A stretch of DNA of 64,000 nucleotides from Theobroma cacao. Lineage: Eukaryota > Streptophyta > Magnoliopsida > Malvales > Malvaceae. Location of the stretch: positions 12,924,384 to 12,988,383 of the forward strand of contig NC_030852.1 in the NCBI RefSeq assembly GCF_000208745.1. The letters run 5' to 3'. Both the position numbers and the translations under genes were made by a program. Of this stretch, positions 34,224 through 47,170 are shown in pieces (position 1 is the stretch's first letter; every line of letters begins with the position of its first letter). The notes beneath the pieces are model-generated. The model was given only the letters and a program-made list of their open reading frames with translations, was not told the origin of the DNA and ran no database searches.

Positions 34224-37182
34224 TGTCAAGCCCTACTCTATTATATACTTGTCATGTCATTCATGTACTTGATAGCATATCTACATATTGGGATACCTCG
34301 GAGAATCGTTAAAAGTCAATATCGTACCTAGTGGTATAATTAAGTCGATTAAAACCTCGAACTAGTTTGAATAGAGAATTTATGATATATTTAAGAGTTA
34401 TTGAACCTTAGAATGTCTTAATAAGGTGATTCAGAGTTCGAGGATTAATTTGGAGTCAAATTAGGAATTTTTATAACGTAGGGGCAAAATGATCATTTTG
34501 CCACTCGAGGGTAAAATTAGAATGTTGGACGAAATTTTTTTTTATCAATTTTGACTAATTGGAGCATGATTTGAATTTCAGAAATGAAAAATTTTAATTC
34601 CGACATTTTTTTGAACATAAGGGCAAACAGTCATTTTACGTGTCCACGAGGACGTAATTGGAATTTTTGGAATTTTACACCACCATAACACTTGTCAAGC
34701 CCATGAATTTCACCTATTATTATTTTATACTTTGGATAATTAAGAGATTACATGTGGTGGTGAGAAAATGCTTAATTGTTAAGTTTTAACCATGGACCAA
34801 TCACATGGTGACACATGTCAAGTTTTAATATTTTTATAATTCCCCTTATAAACTCTCCCATTTCACTCTTCAAGGCCGGCCAAAGCAAAGAACAAAGAGA
34901 AAAGAATAGAAACAAACCCTAGAGAGGAAAATTCAAGAGAAACTTGTTGAATTTCAAAGAACAAAGCAATCAAAGGTAAGATTTTTCAATTTTAGCTTAA
35001 GATTTACCTTTCCCATGCTTTCTTTTTCATTTTCTATGGATGAAACACAAGTTTCCATGAGGGAATACTTGCTGGCCGAACATAGGGAGAGAGGTTTTGA
35101 TGGTGGATTTTGCTAGATTTTATGATATCTTAGTGTTTTTAGTTGTTTGATGATGTTTGGCATGAAAAACACGCAAGAAAATCACATGCCCTTCAACAAC
35201 CCTCTTTGGCTGAATTTTTTTAGATGACATGTTGATGATGGATTTGATTCCTAATGATGTAGATGGATTTATTGGACTATGTTAACACTGATTAGCATGT
35301 TAGTTCGAAATCAGAATAAATTTCAGTTATGATGAATTAAGTCACAATCAAGCTCATCGAGGTACTTTGGTGTATTTGGAATATTGGAAGTATAATGAAT
35401 ATATTTGAAGTTGAATCGGATGTTTTGGTTAATTCAACAGTGTATAGTTTGAGTTAGATCGAATACAAATTCAGTTTGATCATAATTGAACCCACATAGA
35501 ACATCGTCCTTAAGTGATTATTTGAACAATTCTCATTCAATTTCATGCATTCATATAGAGCCTGAAATAGTTTTATAACAGTTTGGCACAAATATATTGA
35601 ATTACGTGTCGTGTATTATGTATAGGTGGTGAGCCCTTTGATAAGGGTAAAGATATCGTACCCGAGGACTAAGAATAGGAGTACTCCAAACTCCTGCTAT
35701 TGTGAGTAATCAAATGATCATCTTAACTATCTAAAGTAGTTTATATTCGTTTTTATGTTTTAAAGAATAATGAGTTTAAATTGTAAATTATTATGTTTTA
35801 AAATTTAAGTGTTGATTAAATGAAATGAGATTTATAACTTGTTTTGAAATCGAATACTGGTTTTGGAAATTGAGTAAGTGGAGACTATATATTTGTGTTT
35901 GATATATGGTTTGAATTGATGGCTTATGACATTGTGATGGCATGAATGACTGGTTTTGTGTTTGTGTGGAATATATGAACTGTTTTGTTTTACCTTGACA
36001 GGTTGGGTAATATTATATTAGCCATGTCAAGCTGTCAAAATTTTTATTGATTTGGTGGTTTATTTGATTAGCTTACTGCCGTGGGCGGGTTTCTGTGGAC
36101 CAGCCTATTAGAGGGGCACAGTAAACCCTGTTATATTTTACCTTAGTATGAGAGGCACAAAGGGTATCTCCTAAGGTAAGTTTAGAGTTCACTTCACGCC
36201 GAACCACCACGTGAGGATGAAACTCAGCCAACACCAAGGAATGGCTATATTTTAAAAGTAAAAACATGTTTTATGGGTATATGTCATTTTAACAACCTTG
36301 GCGGACTCGATTGAATGCCTGGGCCAAGGTGTCCCCGAGTATGAGTTTTGGCACAAGCCAAGTTTTTTTAGAGAATCATAAGCCTTGTTGATTATTTTGA
36401 TGAAATGTAATTGTTTTATATGAATTGAAATGAGTTTTGGAATGTTATGAATCATATTATGATGGGATGATTTAACTGTCTCCATTTACTCGGTTTTAGA
36501 GGTTGTAGATGAACTTTGCTTACTCACTGGGTTTGTAAAAACTCACCCCTTCTTTTTAACCATTTCAGGCTCAGGACAGTTTGTAGACAGCCGATTTTGT
36601 TGAGGGTGTCTTTTGGATTTGCATCCTTAGAAATCGAAAGTCTACAGTCTTGTATATTTTCGGTTATATTGGGGCCCACATGTCATTGTAGAATATTTTT
36701 GTATACCTGGTTTAGTGTGCTATTATATATATGAATTTATTTTGCTTTTATGCTACAAAAATTGTTTATGCAGGATTCTATAAATATTGTTTTATAAGAA
36801 AATAGAATATTTTATTTAATATTTTATTTAGTTTGATTAGCCATAATTTCATTTTAAATGGATGATCTAGATTACTAAAATTATTTTTAGATAAGAAATG
36901 TATATATTTCGATCGTATATTGTATTTTTACCAGCTTTCAAAATTTTTGGGTAAAAATGACCAAAATATCCCCGTGTAGCAGAAATTACTTTTTGTTTGT
37001 TTTTGATTTAAAAATAGTTTATATTCCCTTAAAACATGATATTTAGTAACTGTTGCTCACAAGGGAGACCTAAAATTGATGCAAGAGCTTTGCGAGGTTT
37101 CGGTTGACATTCCGGGTAATGAATGTCTATCGAGACATCGCGGTAGTTGTCACGGGCTCGAAGGGAGTACCGGATCGTGACA
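34224..37182 (+). mobile_element. Solo LTR-A copy 4 inside copia LTR H1
   Basis: The unit starts TGTCAAGCCCTAC and ends GGATCGTGACA, 2,959 bp, with the perfect duplication CATAA at 34219-34223 and 37183-37187. It is collinear with copy 3 throughout ('ctgtggaccagcct' near 36094, 'tgaggatgaaactc' near 36212, 'ttactcactgggtt' near 36519). Length differs from copy 3 by two bases. No internal domains. Confidence 0.93.
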
Positions 37183-37413
37183 CATAATCAACTATAGAGA
37201 AGGCATAGTCGACCATAGCAGTTCAGACTTGAAAAAACATGCTCTTGGGAGTTGGATCGACTAAAGGAAGATTATACTTGGCTATAGAAGCTCTAATTTG
37301 AGAAATTTGAAGAACATAGTCAACCCTAGGAGCATTGTAGTCAACCCTCAAGCCTTAACAACGGCCGGATTTAATTCAAACTTCTGTCTAACGGCTCCAA
37401 ACTTTACATTAAT

Positions 37414-37421
37414 TATAAATA
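37414..37421 (+). promoter_or_regulatory. TATA box of copia LTR H1
   Basis: TATAAATA about 200 bp after the re-entry into the LTR, followed by a leader-like stretch. Inferred from sequence and position. Confidence 0.5.
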
Positions 37422-37734
37422 GCCACATTTTGAGCTATATAAGTGCAAGAGAAGACTTGAACCAAAGCTTCAAACCTTAAAGAGACCTCTAAAAGCCCAT
37501 TTTCACTTTCTAGCTTCATTTTAGTCTTCCACCAAGATTTTATAAGCCATATACTTGCTTATGCAAGCTGAAATTTATTCTCTTACTACATTAAAGCTTA
37601 AAGGCTTAGCACCCAGCCTTTTGTAAAGGCATTTTCTTACTGAAATTTGTACTCCATTGTAAAGGTTCTAGTTTAACCTTGAAAAGCTATTTGTGAGGGT
37701 TTGTGGTTAAGCTTGTAAAAACCATTTTTGGTGA

Positions 37735-37950
37735 GTTATCCCTTGATTTTGTTAAAAAGCAAGAATCACTTTGTAGTTTATGTATGGGTTATCATTTTTT
37801 GTTAAAAAGCAAGAATCCCTTGTGTGGATTGTATAAGGGTTATTCCTTAATCATATTAAAAACAAAGAATCCTTTTGTGGATGGTGTGAGGGTTATCGCT
37901 TTGTCTTGTTAAAAAGCAAGAATCCTTGATAGTGGATTGAAATTCCTTGG
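37735..37950 (+). repeat. 53-bp tandem array, four copies, in LTR H1
   Basis: The core 'gttaaaaagcaagaatcc' or a close variant occurs at about 37752, 37801, 37855 and 37908, with intervening 'gggttatc' blocks. It lies between the TATA box and the 'gaaccactataaa' block of the LTR. Confidence 0.85.
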
Positions 37951-39445
37951 TTATGAAGGGAGTAGATGTAGGCATCCAAAAATCCGAACCACTATAAATT
38001 CTTTGTCTCTTTTTAATTTTTCATATTATTATTTATTACTTATATTTTCCTTAGGAAAATAGTTTTATATTGATTTATTGTTTTACCCTTAGTAAAATAT
38101 TTTTCCCTTTATTTTTCATATCTAGCATTTAACTTAGGAAAATATTTTTCTTTAGTATATTATTTTTACGCTTAGTGATTTGGTATTGAAAAATTGTTTA
38201 TGATACTAGGAAATATTTTTACGCTTACTCTTTCTTGAATTAATAAATGGATTGAGTTACTAAACTAGAGTTCCAAAATTGTTTATAAGTCTCTTTCGAT
38301 GTTTTTATAAAAATATTTATCTTAACCAATTCACTATATTCTTATTAGAACTGAATTAAAGACAAACTCATTAAGCTTAGGCTTTAATCTTAGCTACATA
38401 AGACATATAGGTATGTTCTTATCCTATACGCAAATCATATTATCCAATCAACTAAGTGAATTTGAACTTATGTTATTCCATTAATGGCCTACACTAAACT
38501 CCCTTTTCAAAGTTGTGTTTATGTTACAGCCCAATTTCTGGGCCATGATCAGTGCATGGGCCAAATGGGCACAACCCACCAAACCCAAGCAAGCCTCTTA
38601 TGCAGCCTATTCATCATTCCATCAAACATTTCTAAAGTTACATTTCTTAATTCTCAACTATAAGTACTTTAGTAATGTGCTACGACAACCCAATACTTGC
38701 ATTTATATTAACCCAAAACGATGTCAACCATTGCCAACTCATAGTGGCAACATTAATGAAAATGAACACATACTGTTGGTGATATGTATCTTAGTGATTT
38801 ACATCACGTGTACATATACACAGGCAAAAAACTCTTGACTTCCAGCTGAGCGACCTTAGGTGAAGGTACAACTATTGAATGCCGTGGTACTTACCAAAAG
38901 GGTGAATATTCATGGACCCCTCACTCTAGGTTCCAACTATCTCCGGATCTAAAAAACATGAGTTGAAAAGGGTGAGTATAAACTTAGTGAGTGAACATAA
39001 GAAGGGAACAAGCAAATGATAATGAAAGTTTAGAAATCATAATGCACTTAAGTTAAAAACAATGCAATTTAGTTTAATTTCTTGTTCAAAAACCCCTCAT
39101 TCAAACTTTGATTGTTTGGTCCCTTAGTGTATAGAATCCATGATCAACCATGAAGTTGAAAGGAGTGTAAACTACAACAGAATCCAAGCATGGCAAGCAT
39201 GACAAGGTGAATCTCGCTGCAGCGAAAAGGCATTCTCGCTGCAGCAAAATTTCTGGGCAGATGAAATTAGGGGAATTTTCACTACTATAAAAATCCAATC
39301 CTGTTGCAACAAAAATCAGATTAAACACATTTGACAATAATCAAGTTTCAACAGTCAATGCAATCACATATTAATTCCAAACCTCTCTATGTAGTAAATA
39401 TCTATCTATATATAAACACATATACCACCACCGCCTCACCCAACT

Positions 39446-39600
39446 CATGTGCAGTCCCACATCGCACATAGCCGGAGTCATCATGTGCGCCCCCACATCT
39501 CGCACAGCTAATGCCATCGTGTGCACCCCCCACATCGCACAAAACTAATGCCATCGTGTGCACCCCCCACATCGTGCACAGGCAATTTCATCATTCACAC
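39446..39600. repeat. 36-37 bp tandem array, four copies, in G2
   Basis: Units beginning CATGTGC or CGTGTGC start at about 39446, 39482, 39518 and 39555; each includes 'cccccacatcgcac' or a close form. G3 has two such units and G1 a longer-period form. Confidence 0.85.
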
Positions 39601-40516
39601 TCCCGCACCCCGTCTTCACTAGCATGTGCACTCCCATATCACACATGTGCGGTTATAATTATCACACAATATTAACTATCAATACATAATACATATATAT
39701 CAACATAATATAAGAGCGAAAGGATTCATCATATTACACATTCACAACATACAACGTTTCATCAAGGGCTTGTTCTGGTGCATATTTTGAGAAAAGTTCA
39801 GTAAAATATTTCAAGTGATTCAACCAAATACATATGCATTTACCCCAAAATATTTTAATGCAAAAACATGTCTTTGTTAATGCTTGTGGATCGACTCGAA
39901 CTTCGACTAATGCTCCGTGTGGAGGTGTGGGGCCTCATTGGAACCTATCGCACACACAATAGCATCACAACCAACTTAATTTATATAAATGTTATTTCAA
40001 AAGCTATTTCTTAATTCAAACTTTACTAGTTATTCCTAACTAGTTTCCAATTGCTATTTGACTAGCCATTTATTTGTACCATTTTGGTCAAAATAGAAAT
40101 AAATAAACAACCCTCAACACTAGAACAACCCATTAATCTAATCATTGACCTTCATCAACAACTTAAAAATTTACCCTAATTCATTACTCACCTTGGTGGG
40201 GTTGTACTTGAATTCCTTGATAAAGATTAAAGAGGGGAAAACTCTTTTAAGAGCATTCAAGCTACTTTGAAGAGTCTTTCTCTCTCTAAAACTTTCAACT
40301 AGTGAGAGAAAATGCAGGGGAAAGACTTTTTGAGGGTTTTTGAGGTGGAAAAATGAAAGATCATGAAATACCCTATGAAAAAGTGGGCAAAAACATGAAA
40401 TTTGTACTTTGAGAAAGTTATGGAGGATTCAAGGTGTCTTCCCATGGAAGATGAAGAATTCTGCAAAAAGGAGAGAAGAAATGAGAAGAAGATGAAGAAG
40501 GTGCTGGAACTTTAGA

Positions 40517-40524
40517 TATTTATA
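40517..40524 (-). promoter_or_regulatory. TATA box of LTR-G copy G2
   Basis: TATAAATA on the minus strand, at the centre of a perfect 12-bp inverted repeat (40508-40519 and 40522-40533, 2-bp loop). The position corresponds to the TATA boxes of G1, G3 and G4. Confidence 0.6.
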
Positions 40525-41287
40525 TCTAAAGTTAATCCAAGTCTCACATAAATTACAAAAATGCCTTTAACAAGGTGATTCTATCTTCCTCCTTTCCTTT
40601 GTGCAGTCTTTTACTCTTTTGACACTAAGAAAAGGTCCATAATAGATTAGGGGCACTTGAGTTCGTGAAAACTTAGAAATTTAGACACGAAGTCCAAAAT
40701 GACTATTTTACCTTTATTGTGGAAATATCATTATTTTTATTTTTTTCATTTATTTTATTATTATACACATCATTCGTGTATTCCTTAGGCCTACTTAGGC
40801 CTTAATAATATTAGAAAACCCACGTCTAGGAGCTCACTAAGGAAAATGATAAAATTACCCCTAGTTTATGTTATTGTGTCTACTTCTAGTTATGTGTCTA
40901 TGGAGGTCGAGGTTTCACAGTTTAGGTTTCAAGATCAATCAAGCAATCACAAGCCTTAAACTCAATATTGGAATGAACAACTCATATTCCATTGATAATA
41001 AGCAAGAGAGAAATTAAATATCCAAATTACATGTTGAGTTTAATTGCAATCCTAGATAAAAAATTTAGTTCATGATGAATGATAAAAACAAAATCCAAGG
41101 AAGTTCAACCATCGATAACAATTCAATAAAATTAAAGAAGAAATAAAGAAGAAAAAAAACTAAAGATTGTCAAGTCTTCGATCTTCCAACTTTTTCTTTG
41201 CTTTCTTAAATGCTTGATGGCTTTTTTTCTTCCAACGAACCCTAGCTTAATTATGTCTTTTACATGCTACAAAAGTGCCTTTTAAAT

Positions 41288-41409
41288 AGCTTTTAAAAAC
41301 CCTACTTTTTATAAAGTTAGGAAAACTCCTCGTTTGAGATATTGACATAGCTTTTAAAAACCCTACTTCTTATAAAGTTAGGAAAACTCCTTGTCTGAGA
41401 TATTGACAC
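41288..41409. repeat. Recent 61-bp tandem duplication in D4
   Basis: The segment starting 'agcttttaaaaaccctact' at 41288 is repeated at 41349 with only a few changes, which indicates a recent slippage or unequal exchange. Confidence 0.9.
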
Positions 41410-41901
41410 AGCGTTGCAACTTCACTTTTCTAGCATGCAACACCACACTTGCTGTATCCCATTGTGTACTCTACTGCACTCAATCAACTTGTGACGTGAA
41501 TTTCTCCTCTATCTGGGTTGAGCTAGGCAAAATGGTAAACATAAAAGTTGTAGCCCTGTCTATTAGCTTTCCAATAACTCAAGATTCACATCGGTTGAAT
41601 CTCTAGAATGAGAATTATGCTCAAAAAGCTAAAACATGTATGAGAGAAGCATTTCCCATTCATGCACTCTTTTTCACCAATTAAAGCATTTTTATTTGTA
41701 TACCTACGAAAGCATAAAAATAAATCAATAAAGAACTAAACTAAAAGCAATTTAACATAAAACTAAAATAAAACAACTCAACATGATTTAAACGAAACTA
41801 AGAAAAGTAACTAAAAACATTTAATTTCAAACCTATATCTCAAGAACTTGGCCACTTTAATAGTCAAAATGTAACAAAATAATTATGAAATAGAATTATC
41901 A

Positions 41902-42866
41902 CCACACCTTTGAGGGAGGTGTTTGTTGCCAAACATGAATATAAAGCTTGTGTATTTCATGTTAAGGGAAGAGACACTTACGTTAATCTAGTGCTATTAG
42001 ACATGCTAGACTTTGATTTGATACTTGGGATGGATTGGTTATCTCCCAACTTTGGTACTGTGCATTGTCACCACAAGAGGGTGAAATTCGAGTACCCTAG
42101 AGAAACACTGTTCTATATCCAGGGAGATCGTAACATTGCATCAAGTAGTGTCATATCGACCATGATTGCTAGTAAATTCATAAGACATGGATGCCTAGGA
42201 TTTTTGGTAATAGTCTTGGATAACCAAGTGGAAGTAGTTAATGTGGTAGATGTGCCAATAGTGGGAGATTATATTGATGTGTTTTTTAAGGAGTTACTTG
42301 GATTGCGCCTTGCGAGGGAGATAGAATTTTGTATTGACTTGGTGTAGGACACTAACCCCTTTACCAGATGGCACCAACAGAGCTTAAGGAGCTCAAGGAC
42401 AAGTTAAAGGATTTACTGGACAAGTGATTTATACACCCTAGTGTCTCACCATTGGGTGCACCTATATTGTTTGTGAAAAAAAAGGGATGTTCGATGAGAC
42501 TTTGTATCGACTATAGGCAGTTGAACAAAGTGACTCTCAAGAACAAGTATCTTCTTCCACGCATAGATGTGTTTGATCAATTGTAAGGGGCTAAGTATTT
42601 CTTTAAGATTGATTTGAGATTTGGTTATTACCAATTGAGGATTAGAGATGGGGACATGCCTAAGACTGCCTTTCACATGAGGTATGGTCATTATGAGGTT
42701 TTGGTTATGTCATTTGGTTTAACTAATGCCCCAGCTACTTTTATGGATATAGTGAACAGAGTGTTTAGACCATACTGGGATAAGTTTGTGGTCGATTCAT
42801 TGATGATATGTTGGTCTACTTGAGGAGTCGAGAGGAACATGAGTAGTACTTGAGAATTGTGCTACA
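41902..42866 (+). pseudogene. Ty3/gypsy protease-RT remnant, truncated at both ends
   Basis: The frame at 41910-42347 lacks the N-terminal DSGA part but has LDMLDFDLILGMDWL, the second conserved block of chromovirus proteases of the Del/Tekay kind, followed by the protease-RT linker. RT follows in other frames: [13 protein letters not shown] and [13 protein letters not shown] near 42450-42530, [16 protein letters not shown] near 42597-42644, and [14 protein letters not shown] near 42708-42749. The catalytic FIDD box at about 42796-42807 is intact but displaced by a frameshift just before it. An LTR-E piece cuts the gene off at 42867. It would have copied element RNA; this remnant cannot. Confidence 0.88.
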
Positions 42867-43252
42867 CGTTGGAATGAGCTCTACAACTAATTGAGATTGG
42901 TCAAGGCTTGGTTTGAATCATGCAAGAATATCATTCACATCGAATGATTAGAGGCTTTCATTCATCAATAAGACATCAATTATAATGGGTTCTAAGTCTA
43001 ATTAGATGAAGTCCATGATATTAATATGCTTTGCAAGGAATTATGGTGGGTTGCAATTATGAGTTCCCTGTTCATCAAAGCATAATCTCTAAATGTTTGT
43101 AGTCGATGCATCATTAAGAATGGACATCAATGATGCCTAAAGACTAGTACATTTTATGTTCCTTACTTGGGAATTAAGCAATCGATCTCACAAGTTATAA
43201 TATGAAGATATTTGGAACTAGAATGTAGGTGCTTGCCATGGGAGAGCAAGTT
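42867..43252 (+). mobile_element. LTR-E piece, 5' fifth
   Basis: Starts CGTTGGAATGAGC, an altered form of TGTTGGGATGAGCC, and follows 50775-51160 closely ('aatgtaggtgcttgcc' near 43220) until 'gagagcaagttt' near 43250, where homology stops. Confidence 0.75.
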
Positions 43253-43468
43253 TTTTACCTAGACGAAGCAAAATCATATTCAAAATAAATATTTCAAAAC
43301 CATGGGTGAGCCTATTACTGACTTGGGGAGTCATGCAAGCTTTAGCTCATGAATTGTGCTGTAGTCACAAGGCATGAACAAGACTATACACTAGTCCCTA
43401 CTACTCCGCTGACGAACATAGATTGACCTTGGACTCTCTATAGCCTAGGTTCGCTTTGATACCAAGTC
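43253..43468 (-). other. Leader of the B3 gypsy element with primer binding site
   Basis: On the minus strand the LTR-B end GGTCATGACA is followed by GACT and then TGGTATCAAAGC (43464-43453), close to the initiator tRNA-Met PBS TGGTATCAGAGC. The rest is leader-like and ends at the LTR-E piece. It shows that LTR-B belongs to a PBS-bearing LTR retrotransposon and is not some other kind of repeat. Confidence 0.75.
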
Positions 43469-46400
43469 TGTCATGACCCAAATTTGAGCAGCTATGCTAG
43501 CACACATGAGCCTGGCAGGCAAGCGCGTGAGACTTAAGGAAGCCTTTAGTAATAAGTCTTGTTCAACATAAACCATTCACATAAGGCTTTCTAGCCAACA
43601 TCATTTCATTAAAATTAAATCTTTAGATTTCAATACTAGCCCTTTAGCTCGTAATAACATTCCAAGATTTAAACATAACATATACATAGACTTACATTGG
43701 CTAACTCATCAAATTATTAAACATCTTATTACATAACATCATATAAGGTAACACAACACTCACATAATCCATTCTAAAACATAACCATTTAAACATTGCG
43801 AAAGTGTAAGACTCATCGATGATTTAGCGAAGATACCTCGCTAGTTGATAACATACCACTTGCCAAAATTGTGTGTCAGACGTCGACAATGCTAACTTAC
43901 CCGTTCTTCAATGTCTATTTATCTACACAATACAATCAAAAAGGGTAAGTCACACTAGTACTTAGTAAGCGGGAGCATAAATCAATTGTAAGTGTGCAAG
44001 GATAGTTGTTACACATATCCTCTAAACGTGCATATACAATAATAAACTTATCATACACATAAGGGGATAGGTCGAACATCACTTGTCGTAACTACACTAT
44101 CATTGTCTGGTTAGTCACACTATGATGCGTTCATACACACTCATTTATCATATACATAGGGTAAGCTATCTCTATCTCGTCTATCATTATTATTATTCTC
44201 ATTATAGCCATTTATCGGCTTTTATCAGTCGTATTAACTGACCCACCATATAGCCTTCTACACACTTGTTTAACATACATACCTTATAATCTTTCACATT
44301 AAGCATAAGTTCTTAGACTCTATAACTCACGTTACATCATCTTACATTATCATACAATACAACTTTTACCTTAACCCTTTGCCTAATCATTAATTCATAG
44401 CATAACATATCATGGTGTACATTTCATATTTTATGGCATGTCACTATACATTCATACCATTATACATATCATAGAGTGGTCTTCCCTGGACATAACATAG
44501 TCATGCACAGTGGCCAACCGACAGACAACATACAATATCATGTCATGCCTCATTGCTGCAGCAAACAACAGCATCATGTCACATCTCATTGCCAAAGCAA
44601 ACGATAGAGTCTATAAACATTATTCGGAGTAATCTCAATGGATAGCATCATAACGCTACAAGCAATAAACATAGGCAAGACGAAACGACCATCCCTGCTT
44701 ACCGCTACCTTGTAGGCATCATACATCATCATTGCACAGCAAATGAAGATCACAAGTAGGGCAAAACCACCATCCTTGCTAGCAACAAACATAGTCACAG
44801 GGTATGGACACTCTCAACCTCATAATAAACATCGTCCAGAAATCCTCCACGAATGGAACATGGTTATTCTACATCATAACATTGTCTGGAATCATCCATG
44901 GATAGTTCACATTAATCATTCGTGACTTCAGTGAATCATACTTATCATCTTAATACATCATCATCACACAAAGCTAGGCACTATCCTTCTAGGCATATCA
45001 TACAATTGTCATAATGTTCACTAGTCTAGACATAACGTTTCTAGATGTATTCATCATAGTATCATAATTTCCCTAACATTGGTTTATATTCGTATTAACA
45101 TCATTAGCCTAAGCATGATCCTTCCAAGCATATCATATCATTCTCAAACATTTTCTAGTCTAGACATGCTTACGGTTCACACATAGCATACATTTTGCAT
45201 TTTCATCATTGAAGCATATATGCACCCGAGTCATTAAGCTCCTACACGTAAAAGTTCCCCACTCACCTTGACACTTTGAGTGTTCTTCTATCCATACTTG
45301 CACACTTCAACTCAACAACTCAATAGTTGCAAATGAGTAGAATTCTTACTCCCAATGGTTATTTAGCATTTAACAATGCATACTCATAAGCATTTACATC
45401 ATAATCTCAATTTCATAGCCAAGTCCTGGCTTTCAAGTTACTTCTAGCTTTTCAATATAACACATTCTCTAACTAATTATCATACAAGCTTAACTTTCTC
45501 ATATTCATCAACAATGACTACATCTCTTACCTCAAACATGAATTTGGCTCACTTTAAAACTTTAATCTCCAACCACTTTTGAGTGCCTTTATCTACCAAA
45601 GCTGGAACATTGAATTGTTTAATCAAAAAACCAATCAGTAAAAAGCTTTAATCTTACCTCTAGATTGATTTTTAGCCTCAAAACTCCTTTAAACAACCTC
45701 CAAATTTCAATTGGGAGTGTAGAATTTTGTGGGGCAGCAAGTGGGAAATGTTTTGGCTTTGTATTGAAATCAACGGATTGCCCAAAGCCATTTTATTTTT
45801 TACCAGTTTTTATGCCTCTATAGATAGATGGAATGCATCTATCAATCGATCCTTCATGGATCTTAGCTTTTTACCTTCACCTATCAATATATTTTTTGAG
45901 TCTATTGATAGATCATGCTTTTGTACTTCCATACCACTTTCGAGTGGAAATCTATCAATAGTTTCAGGGAATCTATCGATAGTTTGTACTCTTGCTGCTT
46001 GATAGTCATTTTCTAGTGGCCATATATCAATAGATATCGAGAATCTATCAATAATTGCACCTTAGCTGGCTTCCCTTTACTCTTGAGTGGCCATCTATTG
46101 ATAGATACCAAGAATCTATCGATAGATCTTCATCCATCTTGTTTTCCTAGCCTTCTATCTTGGTATCTATCATAAATGTAGAACACTTATCAATAGATCA
46201 TGACTAGAATGCACATATTCAAAACTTAGAGCATTCCTAGCTCAATTCTTTAACTCCTATTTAATTTCCCACATATATTCTTGTCTCATTGCATCATATT
46301 TTACTCAATATCAACACATAATCTCATCATATACTTCAAATTCTCATCTATGCTTTATGTCACATAGTACATAATTCAAACATAGCATAAATCACATGTA

Positions 46401-46591
46401 TATATCATGCTCCTTTAAGTGCCAAGCATATGCACAATATCGTTTCGTTACTTACTCATTAATACATAATCTTCTTCTATGGACATAGGCATATTCTCAA
46501 TTTCATTCATCCATAAACTCATTAAAATTCAAATTAACCCACATCATGGTTTAACTACATACATTGTTATCATCAAGGTCGGGGTGTTACA
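43469..46591 (-). mobile_element. LTR-B copy B3, a 5' LTR with adjacent PBS
   Basis: It runs on the minus strand from TGTAACACCCCGACC at 46591 to GGTCATGACA at 43469, 3,123 bp, close to the 3,075 bp of B1. The element interior beyond the leader is lost. A cluster of about eleven TCTATCGATAGA-type dyads lies at 45817-46200. Small frames here have no domains. Confidence 0.88.
45817..46200. repeat. Cluster of about eleven TCTATCGATAGA-type dyads in B3
   Basis: Perfect or near-perfect 12-14 bp dyads (for example near 45915, 45985, 46092 and 46116) alternate with spacers of unrelated sequence. Many are paired with short spacers, as in B0. This is the largest dyad cluster in the window. Confidence 0.8.
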
Positions 46592-47170
46592 TTTATGAAT
46601 GGCATGAGATTACAAGTGAATGGTTATGAAAAATTTGATGGTTGTCTATGGATGGCATGCTCAAAATACGCAGTAGAAAGAAAATTAAAAACTTTATAAC
46701 TAAACAACAAAACATGCCTCCACCCATGGATCACCTTGGTGATATTTAACACATAAAAAGAAAAAATAAATTATTGTTTAGAAAGTTACCTTGCCATGTA
46801 ATTTCGTAATCATGATGGCACTTTCTGAAGCAATCCTACGAACACAACAAGGAGTAAAAACCCTAGCCAATCAAGTGCTTGGCTTTCAATGGTAGTACAC
46901 GCGATTGCACTTGAACCTTCAACAAAGAAAGGAGTTTTTAACTATACTTTGTGCTAGCAAAGAGGAAAACAATTGTTCTTTTCTTCTTTTTCACAATCTT
47001 AGCCGAACTTTTCTCGAAAATTGCTTCATAAGCAATTTTCTCTTTCACACAAAGGGAGTGGTGGCAAAGAAAGAAAACGTTTCTCTTTTTCTGACAAAAA
47101 CTACGTTTTCTTCAATTGTGAAAAACTCTCATATGAAAAATAGTTAAAATGTGACTTATATAGTTAGGTT

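Larger units (their letters stand above)
33708..38225 (+). mobile_element. 3' LTR of a SIRE-type copia element (H1), split by LTR-A
   Basis: It starts TGTTAGCCTTGAG right after a polypurine tract. After the nested LTR-A (34224-37182) it continues with a TATA box at 37414, a 53-bp tandem array, and 'gtagatgtaggc...ccgaaccactataaa' near 37958-37999, a block typical of SIRE/Maximus-type copia LTRs and also present in the LTR at 57145-58267. The 3' end is not found; LTR-D sequence begins near 38225. Confidence 0.7.
38522..40919 (-). mobile_element. Solo LTR-G copy G2 inside LTR-D
   Basis: The left edge is TGTTACAGCCC and the right edge GGTTTCACA, so on the minus strand it runs TGTGAAACCTCG...GGCTGTAACA, 2,398 bp. 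The perfect duplication GTTTA lies at 38517-38521 and 40920-40924. It carries a TATA box, a 36-37 bp tandem array and TCGCTGCAGCGA-type dyads near 39211-39243. No domains, PBS or polypurine tract. Confidence 0.92.
38226..41901 (-). mobile_element. LTR-D copy D4, split by LTR-G copy G2
   Basis: It occupies 38226-38521 and 40925-41901. The first piece matches D3 in the 'ctaaactagag...tttataagtc' and 'cctatacgcaaatcat' region; the second ends 'gaattatca', that is TGATAATTC on the minus strand, the D start. The other LTR end is missing at the junction with H1 near 38225. A 61-bp duplication lies at 41288-41409. Confidence 0.75.

Noticed and set aside
45817..46200. CRISPR-like array of palindromic repeats
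   Set aside because: Dyads are only 12-14 bp, spacers are irregular and the context is a plant LTR; there are no cas genes.
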